Positions 24,402 through 31,562 of a stretch of 60,468 nucleotides of DNA are shown in pieces. The notes below the pieces were generated by a model. The model was not told where the DNA came from. It saw only the letters and a program-made list of their open reading frames with translations, and ran no database searches. Position numbers and translations under genes: made by a program. How positions within the stretch are numbered: the stretch's first letter is position 1; each line of letters opens with the position of its first letter. The DNA comes from Fibrobacter sp. UWR4 (GTDB lineage: Bacteria > Fibrobacterota > Fibrobacteria > Fibrobacterales > Fibrobacteraceae), in the NCBI RefSeq assembly GCF_003149045.1, contig NZ_QGDU01000022.1, positions 1-60,468 on the forward strand, written 5' to 3'.

Positions 24402-25019
24402 TTATGCCTTGATGACCTTGTTGGCACCTTCGTCCCAGTACTGGCCATCGCAAACGAACTTGTATTCGTATTCGCCAGGAACGAGTTCCAGCTTGATCTT
24501 CCACATGCCGGACTTCTTGTCCTTCTTCAGCATGTCAACATCAACCATCCAGTTGTTGAAGGAACCAGCAACGGAAACGGTAGTTGCCAGCGGGCAATCA
24601 GCTTCGAGATTGACGGCAACCTTCTTGGGAGCCTTAGCAGGAGCAGCCTTCTTAGCAGCGGCCTTGGCAGGAGCCTTCTTTTCGGCAGCCGGCTTTGCAA
24701 CGGTCTTCTTTTCTTCAGCCTTAGCAGCAACCTTCTTTTCAGCGGGCTTTGCAGGAGCCTTCTTTTCGGTAGCCTTGGCAGCGGGCTTTGCTGCCTTAGG
24801 AGCAGCAGCCTTCTTAGCAGCGGCCTTGGCAGGAGCCTTCTTTTCGGCAGCCGGCTTTGCAACGGTCTTCTTTTCTTCAGCCTTAGCAGCAACCTTCTTT
24901 TCAGCGGGCTTTGCAGGAGCCTTCTTTTCGGTAGCCTTGGCAGCGGGCTTTGCTGCCTTAGGAGCAGCAGCCTTCTTAGCAGCGGCCTTTGCTACAACAG
25001 TCTTAGTACCTTTGGACAT
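24402..25019 (-). CDS. Lys/Ala/Pro-rich histone-H1-like protein with C-terminal glycogen-binding (CBM48/AMPK-beta-like) domain
   Basis: The protein has 205 residues. Residues 1-133 are almost only Lys, Ala, Pro and Glu ([20 protein letters not shown] and similar), like the tails of histone H1 or bacterial nucleoid proteins. The segment from about 14 to 121 contains a 54-residue unit repeated twice exactly. Residues 134-205 form an E-set carbohydrate-binding domain: TTVSVAGSFNNW, MWKIKLELVPGEYEYKFVCD and GQYWDEG match the AMPK-beta/CBM48 pattern with its sugar-stacking Trp residues. Such domains bind glycogen or starch. The basic tail could bind nucleic acid or another polyanion. AAGGAG precedes the ATG. 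It is a single-gene unit. The domain call is good; the joint function is inference. Confidence 0.75.
   Translation of the reverse strand: MSKGTKTVVAKAAAKKAAAPKAAKPAAKATEKKAPAKPAEKKVAAKAEEKKTVAKPAAEKKAPAKAAAKKAAAPKAAKPAAKATEKKAPAKPAEKKVAAKAEEKKTVAKPAAEKKAPAKAAAKKAAPAKAPKKVAVNLEADCPLATTVSVAGSFNNWMVDVDMLKKDKKSGMWKIKLELVPGEYEYKFVCDGQYWDEGANKVIKA
24643..24989. repeat. Perfect 162-bp tandem repeat inside the Lys/Ala-rich coding region
   Basis: The unit starting GCAGCCTTCTTAGCAGCGGC occurs at 24643 and 24805 without a visible difference across 162 bases. A third partial copy starts at 24967 and diverges after about 23 bases. The period is a multiple of three, so copy-number change keeps the frame. 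Confidence 0.85.
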
Positions 25020-25150
25020 GATTTTCTCCTTGTTTTAATTTGCGGACAAATCTAGTAAATAATTGTTTATCTGTCTAATCTTTTGCAAATATTATGCCAA
25101 GGCTGTATACAGACTTGCGAGTGAGCATCAAAATTTCTAACTTGCAGGTC

Positions 25151-25798
25151 ATGAAGCAGATTATCGCACCTAGCGTATTGAACGCAAATTTCTTGGAACT
25201 GGGTAACGGCCTCAAGGCCATCGAAAACGGCGGCGCAGGCCTCGTTCACTTGGACATCATGGACGGACACTTTGTTCCGAACATCAGCTTTGGCTCGGGC
25301 ATCTCCGCCTGCGTCAAGAAGGGCACCAGCCTTCCGCTGGATTGCCACTTGATGATTGCCAATCCCGAAAATTACGTAGGTGAATTTGCAAAGGCTGGCG
25401 CTCACCTCATCAGCGTCCATGCCGAAACCACCAACCATCTGGACCGTCTGCTGCACCAGATTGCAGAACTTGGCGTAAAGCCCGCCGTTGCCATCAACCC
25501 GGCAACCCCGCTCACAACCATCAAGCATGTGCTAGACATCGTGGACATGGTCCTCGTCATGTCCGTGAATCCGGGTTTCGGCGGTCAGAGCCTCATTCCT
25601 TACTGTCTGGACAAGATTCGCGAACTTCGCCAGATGAAGCCGGAACTGGATATCCAGATCGATGGCGGCGTCAAACTGGACAACATCCTCGCTTGCAAGG
25701 AAGCTGGCGCAAACGTATTCGTGGTGGGTTCCGCAATCTTCGGCAAGCCCAATCCCGAAGAAGTCTGCCGCGAATTCGTCAAGCTCGTTAACGGCTAA
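25151..25798 (+). CDS. rpe: Ribulose-phosphate 3-epimerase
   Basis: This 215-residue TIM-barrel enzyme interconverts ribulose 5-phosphate and xylulose 5-phosphate in the pentose phosphate pathway. The signatures are clear: IIAPSVLNANFLELG, HLDIMDGHFVPNISFG with metal-binding His and catalytic Asp, CHLMI, VMSVNPGFGGQ, and DGGVKLDNI for the second Asp. The start is the ATG at 25151, which gives the standard MKQIIAPS beginning; an in-frame upstream ATG (25094) is not needed. Parts of its 3' end reappear at 27281 and 28511. The last about ten codons differ between this copy and the other two. Confidence 0.95.
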   Translation: MKQIIAPSVLNANFLELGNGLKAIENGGAGLVHLDIMDGHFVPNISFGSGISACVKKGTSLPLDCHLMIANPENYVGEFAKAGAHLISVHAETTNHLDRLLHQIAELGVKPAVAINPATPLTTIKHVLDIVDMVLVMSVNPGFGGQSLIPYCLDKIRELRQMKPELDIQIDGGVKLDNILACKEAGANVFVVGSAIFGKPNPEEVCREFVKLVNG

Positions 25799-25856
25799 TA
25801 GCCCACACGTCCGATCATCCCCGCCAAGCGAGAACAGACATCGGACGCGGCAATCA

Positions 25857-25932
25857 CGTCATCCTGAGGGAACGTAGTGATCGAAGGATCCAAAAAGCAT
25901 TAAACCCCGACACTTTTGTGCCGGGGCTTTTT
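25857..25932 (+). terminator. Dispersed repeat and terminator of rpe
   Basis: The intergenic word CGTCATCCTGAGGGAACGTA followed by GAAGGATCC (25857-25891) precedes the hairpin CCCCGACAC-TTTT-GTGCCGGGG (25905-25926) and CTTTTTCT. Both elements recur after the two partial rpe copies. Confidence 0.8.
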
Positions 25933-25988
25933 CTATTAAAGCAATCGCCGTGCAGTGGCTTTATCCCAAAACGGCACAGAGCCGTATC

Positions 25989-26453
25989 TTATTCACAAAG
26001 ATTAGCTCTACTGATTAAATCTTTTGTTATTACATATGTGTATAATTGCTTTTCCGCATTACCCACCTTTATGGGATTACCAGCTTTATCATAGGAGTTC
26101 AAAACCCGGACGTCAATCAATTCATCCTGCACGTCCCCCGAAAAAATCAAGCATTTTTGCGGATTAGATTTAAACAATATTTTCACATCAATAAGAGGTG
26201 AGTCACATCCTGCCATACGGAGGCCACAACTATACCCCGGAATACTGACCGCTCTATTTTCATCAAGATAAACAAACTCTTGTCCATCATTCAATTCAAT
26301 TGATAAAGCAGAATCTAAATCAAATGTCAGCTCGACTTCAACACCAGAAAGATTCTTTACGCTATAAGGTTCATCGATTGTATAAGAATTGCAATCCTCA
26401 CAATCATAACACCCCCAAAATGCAGCTGCTATTAGAATCAATATTTTTTTCAT
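25989..26453 (-). CDS. Small secreted protein, possibly a lipoprotein
   Basis: This 154-residue protein starts MKKILILIAAAFWGCYDCED. It has a short hydrophobic signal followed by Cys at position 15, a weak lipobox. Several further Cys residues (YDCEDCNSY, YSCGLRMAGCD, KCLIF) could form disulfides. No domain is recognised. AAGGATCAAA precedes the ATG. It lies 45 bases downstream of the broken metalloprotease-like gene and likely belonged to the same unit. Both sit between two copies of the rpe 3' end and are more AT-rich than their surroundings, which suggests an acquired segment. Confidence 0.6.
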   Translation of the reverse strand: MKKILILIAAAFWGCYDCEDCNSYTIDEPYSVKNLSGVEVELTFDLDSALSIELNDGQEFVYLDENRAVSIPGYSCGLRMAGCDSPLIDVKILFKSNPQKCLIFSGDVQDELIDVRVLNSYDKAGNPIKVGNAEKQLYTYVITKDLISRANLCE

Positions 26454-26498
26454 TTTGATCCTTATAAATTTATCCAGTAGTTAAACAGTTTGTCCAAA

Positions 26499-27234
26499 TC
26501 AGAAGGAGAAACCCATCAATGATTTCGTCTTGAAAACAGCATTTTCAACATCAACTAAAGAAAATCCAGAAACATAATCTAACACACTTTTTCCATCTGC
26601 CGATTTACCATTATCCTCATTAGGGGAATCTATCAGATTTTGAATCAACCCAGTATAATCATGAAAATAGTCAACATATGATTTACCATAACGATTCTTT
26701 TGAAAAAACCATTCTACACCTCGCGTATACGTATTCCGAAAACCATATGGCAGCGTAAAGAAATCTGAAAGAGATTTTGATGTATTCCAATAGTGTGAAG
26801 TATGAGCTATTTCATGAATGGTTCCAGCGTAAACGCCCGCAAAAGAACGGCCATATGCTAAAACACATATTTGTTCATGACCAAGGGATGCTTGAAAAAT
26901 ACGAGCGAAGTATCGTATTGCTTCAACGCCCTTTCGCCCTGCTTGCCCTTGGCAAGGAATCTAACGTACAAATAGTTCGGTTCAAGAGAAAGAGCCTCTA
27001 CACCTGCAGAATCCTCTAGGGACTTGCTTTTTGCAAGCACAGTCTTTTTTAAGGCTATATTCATGTTCTCTACAGAATATGGATCGTAGGCAAGATCACT
27101 GACCACAGCAGATGTCATCACTGTAGTTTTTTGTGCTGACCATCTGAATCATCCGATAAGGCTTGAGTTGAATTTTCCGCGCAGCCTAAAAAAATTGCCA
27201 CTACGGCACAAACGTAAATTATTTTTTTATCCAT
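26499..27234 (-). pseudogene. Lipoprotein with HExxH motif, broken by two frameshifts
   Basis: The first frame starts at 27234 with MDKKIIYVCAVVAIFLGCAE, a lipoprotein signal (LGC), and ends at a TGA after 38 codons. The sequence continues one frame over from a run of six A on the minus strand (27132-27127): SAVVSDLAYDPYSVENMNIA to VRFLAKGKQG. It continues in a third frame from about 26945: VEAIRYFARIFQASLGHEQI, then GTIHEIAHTSHYW and on to a TGA at 26499. Both breaks look like loss of one base. HEIAH matches the HExxH zinc-protease pattern. The intact protein would have about 245 residues. Sequencing error at homopolymers cannot be excluded. Confidence 0.65.
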
Positions 27235-27280
27235 CCTCCTTTAACAAAATAACCCACACAAATTAAATATAATATCTTTT

Positions 27281-27347
27281 CGCAATCTTCGGCAAGCCCA
27301 ATCCCGAAGAAGTCTGCCGCCAGTTCGTCGAACTGGTCAACGGCTAA
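27281..27347 (+). repeat. Partial copy of the rpe 3' end (copy 2)
   Basis: It matches the last about 22 codons of rpe plus its stop. The first part (CGCAATCTTCGGCAAGCCC) is like the intact gene at 25151-25798. The last part (CAGTTCGTCGAACTGGTCAA) is like copy 3 at 28511. It therefore reads as a mosaic. It has no start and cannot be functional. Dispersed repeats and a terminator hairpin follow (27398-27489). Confidence 0.9.
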
Positions 27348-27397
27348 TTGGCCACACGTCACGCTGCACGTCATGCTGACGAAAGTAGTGACAGCCG

Positions 27398-27489
27398 CGT
27401 CATCCTGAGGAAACTCACTTGCGTCATCCTGAGCGAAGCGAAGGATCCAAAAAACTTAAAACCCCGACACTTTTGTGCCGGAGATTTTT
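27398..27489. terminator. Dispersed repeats and terminator after rpe copy 2
   Basis: Two tandem TCATCCTGAG words (one followed by CGAAGCGAAGGATCC) precede the hairpin CCCCGACAC-TTTT-GTGCCGG (27462-27481) and a T run. The T run touches the stop codon of the convergent gene at 27490. Confidence 0.75.
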
Positions 27490-28242
27490 TTACTTCACCA
27501 TTTCCCCGTTCACACGGAATAGTTTGTTGTTGGGTGAACCGTCCACACCGCGATCATTTTGCAAACCGCCACGACCATCGCGGACCTGAATTTTCCGGCC
27601 AGCACGCTCCACACGAACTCCGCGGAATCCATTATTACGTAAAACAGGTGAAAAAATCGCTAGAGTATTTCCGTTGCGCATATTCACGACACTGTCCACA
27701 TAGTCTGATTGAGGAACAGGAAGTTCACCTACATTAGTAAATGCTGGCTGAGAAGAACCATCCAACGACCGTCTATAAGAATACATGAAGAAATAACCAA
27801 TGTCAAATGTAACGCTATCCAAAGCGGGCTGCAAATCCCTTTTCAAAATGAATTCAATGGAATCCATGCCCGTTTCCGTCGCAACGATTAAACCACAATC
27901 ATGGTAATGTCTAAATTCATCCATAATCACGTCAAGGATCGAATGCGTGGCATCAGAGAGATGGTAGAAATATCCATTGGCTTCAGAAGTCCAAGCTTGG
28001 CTCCAATAAAAAAACACACTGGAGTCCAACAAACTTTGGCACACGACGTTCTCTCTATTGAAGCATCCTAGACTGTCATCTGCATTTTCCAAACGCAGAT
28101 AGGTTTGACAATCTTCAGTACGGCTATATTCTTCAAAATTCCATAATTCACGAGGAAAAACAGCATCCACCCCTCGATCAATCTTGACCTGGGCAAATAG
28201 GCTTGCAGCGATGACTAAAATTACAAGTAAGATTTTTTTCAT
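27490..28242 (-). CDS. Secreted protein with Fibrobacter basic C-terminal domain
   Basis: This 250-residue protein has a signal peptide MKKILLVILVIAASLFAQVK. The central part (about 30-190) has no recognised domain; it is acidic with several Cys and aromatic residues (SSVFFYWSQAWTSEANGYFY). The end, RKIQVRDGRGG followed by NNKLFRVNGEMVK, matches the ends of the two hydrolase-type genes at 28841 and 30696. This is the basic terminal domain described for F. succinogenes secreted proteins, presumably used for secretion or attachment. Its ATG is three bases after the stop of a truncated surface-protein gene, so they were an operon. It lies between rpe copies 2 and 3. Confidence 0.7.
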   Translation of the reverse strand: MKKILLVILVIAASLFAQVKIDRGVDAVFPRELWNFEEYSRTEDCQTYLRLENADDSLGCFNRENVVCQSLLDSSVFFYWSQAWTSEANGYFYHLSDATHSILDVIMDEFRHYHDCGLIVATETGMDSIEFILKRDLQPALDSVTFDIGYFFMYSYRRSLDGSSQPAFTNVGELPVPQSDYVDSVVNMRNGNTLAIFSPVLRNNGFRGVRVERAGRKIQVRDGRGGLQNDRGVDGSPNNKLFRVNGEMVK

Positions 28243-28245
28243 AAA

Positions 28246-28510
28246 TCAATCCCTATAAGCGATAGCACTACTACTCAACGGATTAAAAACAACGTTTATC
28301 ACACGAGAATACTGATGAACAGACAAACCATTTCCCAAAAACTGACCATACAAAGATTTATATTGCGTCTGTCCAAGAATCAACTTCGCATTTGGAGCAA
28401 TAATCGTACCTCCCCAAGAACCTTCAACAAAGAAACGCTCCGTTCCATAATAATATAATTTGAAACCCCTTGCTATAGAAACAATATTTGCTTTTGGGTC
28501 AAATTTTCCA
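28246..28510 (-). pseudogene. C-terminal fragment of a surface or secreted protein
   Basis: About 87 codons remain, ending at a TGA at 28246-28248. The frame reads IVSIARGFKLYYYGTERFFV, then EGSWGGTIIAPNAKLILGQT and YGQFLGNGLSVHQYSRVINV. This looks like the beta-rich end domain of a large surface protein. The coding sequence stops abruptly at 28510, where the antisense strand becomes the rpe 3' end (copy 3). The 5' part was therefore lost at that junction. The open frame nominally continues into antisense rpe, which is not meaningful. The family cannot be named with confidence. Confidence 0.6.
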
Positions 28511-28815
28511 CGCCAGATGAAACCGGAACTTGATATCCAAATCGATGGCGGTGTCAAGCTGGACAACATCCTCGCTTGCAAGGAAGCCGGCGCCAACGTA
28601 TTCGTGGTGGGTTCCGCCATCTTTGGCAAGCCCAATCCCGAAGAAGTCTGCCGCCAGTTCGTCGAACTGGTCAACGGCTAATAGCCCACACGTCCGATCA
28701 TCCCCGCCAAGCGAGAACAGACATCGGACACAACAATCACGTCATCCTGAGGGAACGTAGTGACCGAAGGATCCAAAAAGCATTAAACCCCGACACTTTT
28801 GTGCCGGGGTATTTA
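28511..28815 (+). repeat. Partial copy of the rpe 3' end with flank and terminator (copy 3)
   Basis: It covers the last 56 codons of rpe plus stop (28511-28681), the flanking intergenic sequence with CGTCATCCTGAGGGAACGTA and the terminator hairpin (28788-28809). Most differences from the intact gene in the coding part are silent third-base changes. This implies it came from a diverged but once functional allele, not from decay of a fresh duplicate. Confidence 0.9.
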
Positions 28816-28840
28816 TTATTAAATCCATCGTTGACTTTTT

Positions 28841-30661
28841 TTACTTCACCACTTTTCCATTCACACGGAAAATTTTATTGTCGAAGTGTTCACCGCCACG
28901 AACCTTGATTTGGTAATCATCGCGGAAAATCATAGGCTGGTTATTGTGGCGACGATCGTTCCGCACAATAGGTTTTGCAATAGCCTCAATCACTTCGCCC
29001 GGATCAGCTGTCAAGCGCACCGCCACAATGGACTTTGCAGGCACTTCGAGAGCCACCGTACCAGCAGCAACATCAACAGTTGCAGCGCCCTTCTTCAATG
29101 CATTGCTTTCGTGAGAAACGAAAGTTTCACCGCTGATTTCTGTCAATGTCAAAGTTTCTGCAGAGGCTCCAACATTCTTCAAGCCCTTCACATTTAAGGT
29201 CACGCTTTGTGCATCCTTTTCTGCGCGGTTCACAAGAATCACCGTCATGGAATCTCTTGCGTTGCTTACAGAGGAATAGGCGGAAAGCAAGGAATCGTTG
29301 CTGGATTCAGACTGCACTCGGAATTCCCCGTTATAGCGACTAAAGAGGTGCAGCACTTCGTACATGCCATCGCCCCATGTCCAGGGAGTGAAAATTTCCA
29401 CACCGTGATCCATAAAGGTTCCAAGCCAGGATGCATAGGAAATCGCCGTGGTCATGGGATCTTTCTCGTCAATAATGGAAGTTTCGGTAAGGCCCAAGGT
29501 AATGCCGTGACCTTTACCGAAGTACTGATCCAGCCAACCATTCACACGTTCGAAAATATATTCCTTGGTCTGGTTGTTATCCCACTTGCCGCTGACCAAC
29601 TTAATACCATTAGCACCAGAATAATTGTAGGTGGTATCAAAGAAAACTCGGTGCCAGTTTACACGTTCTGCGTAAGTCTTTTCCGAGGGATACCAATGCA
29701 TGTCAAACACATCAAGCATGCGTACGCCAGACTTTTTCTGTTCTTCGGCAAGGCGCTTGATAAAGTATTCAAGCCAGCAATAATTACGGTCTTCGCCCTT
29801 GCCCAGACCGGACTTTCCTTCGGACGCACCCGTAGTACACCACTGCCATTCGTTTGCAACCACAGGACCAGTCAACTTGATTTCGGGCCATACGGCACGG
29901 GCCTTCTTGGCCACATCAACATAACGTTCCACCAAGAAATCCGGATCCATATCCAAGGGCAAGTCGCCGTGGGTGCCGTTCCAGATTTCCATTTCATTGT
30001 CCATGCTCCAATACTGGAGTCTGGACATGTCGTACTTCAATTCTTTTGCCCAGTGGTCAATAATTCCAACAGTGGAATCGGCGGGCCAAGGCTCGCAATA
30101 CAAGCTGTAATCACCAGCCTTGATGAGAGTCTCTCCATCGTCGGCAACTTCGCCACCGCCAGCCAAGTCAAGGGTTGCCTTGGCCCAGGTATCGTTATGA
30201 GCCTTGTAGAAAGTCCAATCTGCAAAGTTGTATTCGTTGGTGGCGGCCGCATAACCTGTCAGCTGGAAAGCATACATGGCATCTGTTCGAGGCATGTTGT
30301 CCAGGATTTTCTTGGCTGTAATATCCCAGTCTACGGCGTGAACATTGTTATACCAGTCCGGATGAACAGTCAACTTTTTTCGCCAGTTGTAGCGGGTAGA
30401 ATTGTTGCCGTAGTTTGCACGGATAAAACGGATGCCGGCCTCGTTCATCGTATTGATGGAAGTCTTGTCCTCATCACTAAGGCGGGCGCTATCGGCACTG
30501 ACCTTATCAATGTTTCGGCCATAGAGGTAAGGTGAAATTTTCTTGACGCCGGCAGATGCATCCACCGTTACAGAAATTTCCGCCTGGGCAGAAGTTCCGA
30601 GGAACGCCACCAGAGAAAGCGCAGGAACCAAACTTCCCGCAAACCCAAACAACTTTTTCAT
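28841..30661 (-). CDS. Secreted glycoside hydrolase, GH44-like, with basic C-terminal domain
   Basis: This protein of about 606 residues has a signal peptide (MKKLFGFAGSLVPALSLVAF...SAQA, cleavage near 27). The TIM-barrel part starts ISPYLYGRNIDKV and has the likely acid/base Glu in YWSMDNEMEIWNGTHGD (about 215). A second conserved Glu is in GLTETSII (about 385), and a beta-sandwich domain follows (about 440-550). The NE-x-x-LW-type STH/GTH signature suggests GH44, whose members cut xyloglucan and beta-1,4-glucans. The last 25 residues (YQIKVRGGEHFDNKIFRVNG...) are the Fibrobacter basic terminal domain. AAGGTGG precedes the ATG at 30661. Its context is a plant cell-wall hydrolase cluster. Hydrolase is firm; GH44 is likely. 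Confidence 0.78.
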   Translation of the reverse strand: MKKLFGFAGSLVPALSLVAFLGTSAQAEISVTVDASAGVKKISPYLYGRNIDKVSADSARLSDEDKTSINTMNEAGIRFIRANYGNNSTRYNWRKKLTVHPDWYNNVHAVDWDITAKKILDNMPRTDAMYAFQLTGYAAATNEYNFADWTFYKAHNDTWAKATLDLAGGGEVADDGETLIKAGDYSLYCEPWPADSTVGIIDHWAKELKYDMSRLQYWSMDNEMEIWNGTHGDLPLDMDPDFLVERYVDVAKKARAVWPEIKLTGPVVANEWQWCTTGASEGKSGLGKGEDRNYCWLEYFIKRLAEEQKKSGVRMLDVFDMHWYPSEKTYAERVNWHRVFFDTTYNYSGANGIKLVSGKWDNNQTKEYIFERVNGWLDQYFGKGHGITLGLTETSIIDEKDPMTTAISYASWLGTFMDHGVEIFTPWTWGDGMYEVLHLFSRYNGEFRVQSESSNDSLLSAYSSVSNARDSMTVILVNRAEKDAQSVTLNVKGLKNVGASAETLTLTEISGETFVSHESNALKKGAATVDVAAGTVALEVPAKSIVAVRLTADPGEVIEAIAKPIVRNDRRHNNQPMIFRDDYQIKVRGGEHFDNKIFRVNGKVVK

Positions 30662-30695
30662 AACACCACCTTTTTTTGTCGGCGCCACCCGACTT

Positions 30696-31562
30696 TTATT
30701 TCACGGCTTTTCCATTCGCACGGAACAGCTTATCGCCCGACCCGTCGCGATTTTTGCCAAGTGCGTTTGAACGACTGCGACCATCGCGGACCTGGATTTT
30801 CTGGTCGGCGCGTTCCACGCGGGTTTGCAACTTCGCTTCGCCGCGAGTTCTGAACTTAACGTCAATGCTCTCGGTCTTACGGCTGTCGTACACAAAGGAT
30901 CCAAGGTATAAAGGCGCAAGGTTCGGATAAGATCCAAAGGGAGTCTTGCTTCCATTGTTGGCAAAGGTCACTCCCTCAACAGCAAGATAGAGATCGTTCT
31001 TTCCATGAACCATGGGGAGCGTTTCTTCCAAATCAATTTCGTTGATTCCATCAAAGGTCATGGTAGTATCACCATTGGAAACTTCAATTTTTCGGCTGTG
31101 AACATTTCTGAAATCTAGAGATGTCAACCGAATAGTATCGATTGCTGGTTCCACAGCAAGTCCGCCAAAATCCCTTTCGCTCTCTTCGACAATCAAATAC
31201 ACCTTCGCATCTTTTGTCAGGTTACCAAAGCCAACGTTCTGGATTTTCAATTTTGCACGCAAAGTCTTGCCGGTCCCAACAGTATCCGGCAACCAGGATT
31301 CTCGCAGCACAAAGCGATAACCCAGATGGTCGTCAATGTACTTGAAGCCAGTCAGCGTATCAATCTTGGAGCCGTCATATTCGTAGTCCTTGCCTGCAAA
31401 GTGGGCGGCCTTCCAGCGAGCAATGACTTTATCGTTCCAATGAAGATTCAGGTAGCTGGTGTGAGTACGGAAGCCTTCGTGGGCCAAGAACTCCGGCGTG
31501 TTAATGACCTGATAGCCGCTGGCGGTTTCAACAGCCTCGCCACCGTAGGGCGTATTGATGCT
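30696..31562 (-). pseudogene. C-terminal part of a DUF4832-type secreted protein, cut off by an in-frame stop
   Basis: This stretch continues the frame of 31563-32471 without a shift. The codon after the TAA begins SINTPYGGEAVETASGYQVI, then HTSYLNLHWNDKVIARWK, characteristic of the DUF4832 region. A beta-sandwich (LKIQNVGFGNLTKDAKVYLI) follows, and the basic C-terminal domain ends the protein (QKIQVRDG...DKLFRANGKAVK). About 288 codons are involved. An ATG at 31487 could restart translation but would give a protein without a signal peptide, so export is lost. If the stop is read through or absent in the living strain, the full protein would have about 591 residues. Confidence 0.75.

Noticed and set aside
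24397-25038. 213-codon plus-strand frame opposite the Lys/Ala-rich gene, rich in Phe/Ala
   Set aside because: It mirrors the GCC/AAG codon repeats of the true gene. The minus-strand product has a recognisable carbohydrate-binding domain and a ribosome site.
25094-25150. Upstream in-frame start for rpe
   Set aside because: The added 19 residues are not part of the epimerase fold, and the standard beginning MKQIIAPS starts at 25151.
26777-27019. 80-codon plus-strand frame in the rpe module region
   Set aside because: It is antisense to the reconstructed lipoprotein gene, which shows clear protein-like sequence.
27127-27132. Programmed frameshift at the run of six A in the HExxH gene
   Set aside because: A second independent frame break downstream makes decay or sequence error the simpler explanation, and the in-frame heptamer is not a standard slippery site.
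28460-28681. 73-codon plus-strand frame containing the rpe end
   Set aside because: The upstream part is antisense to a surface-protein fragment. The frame is open by chance and cannot form the TIM barrel.
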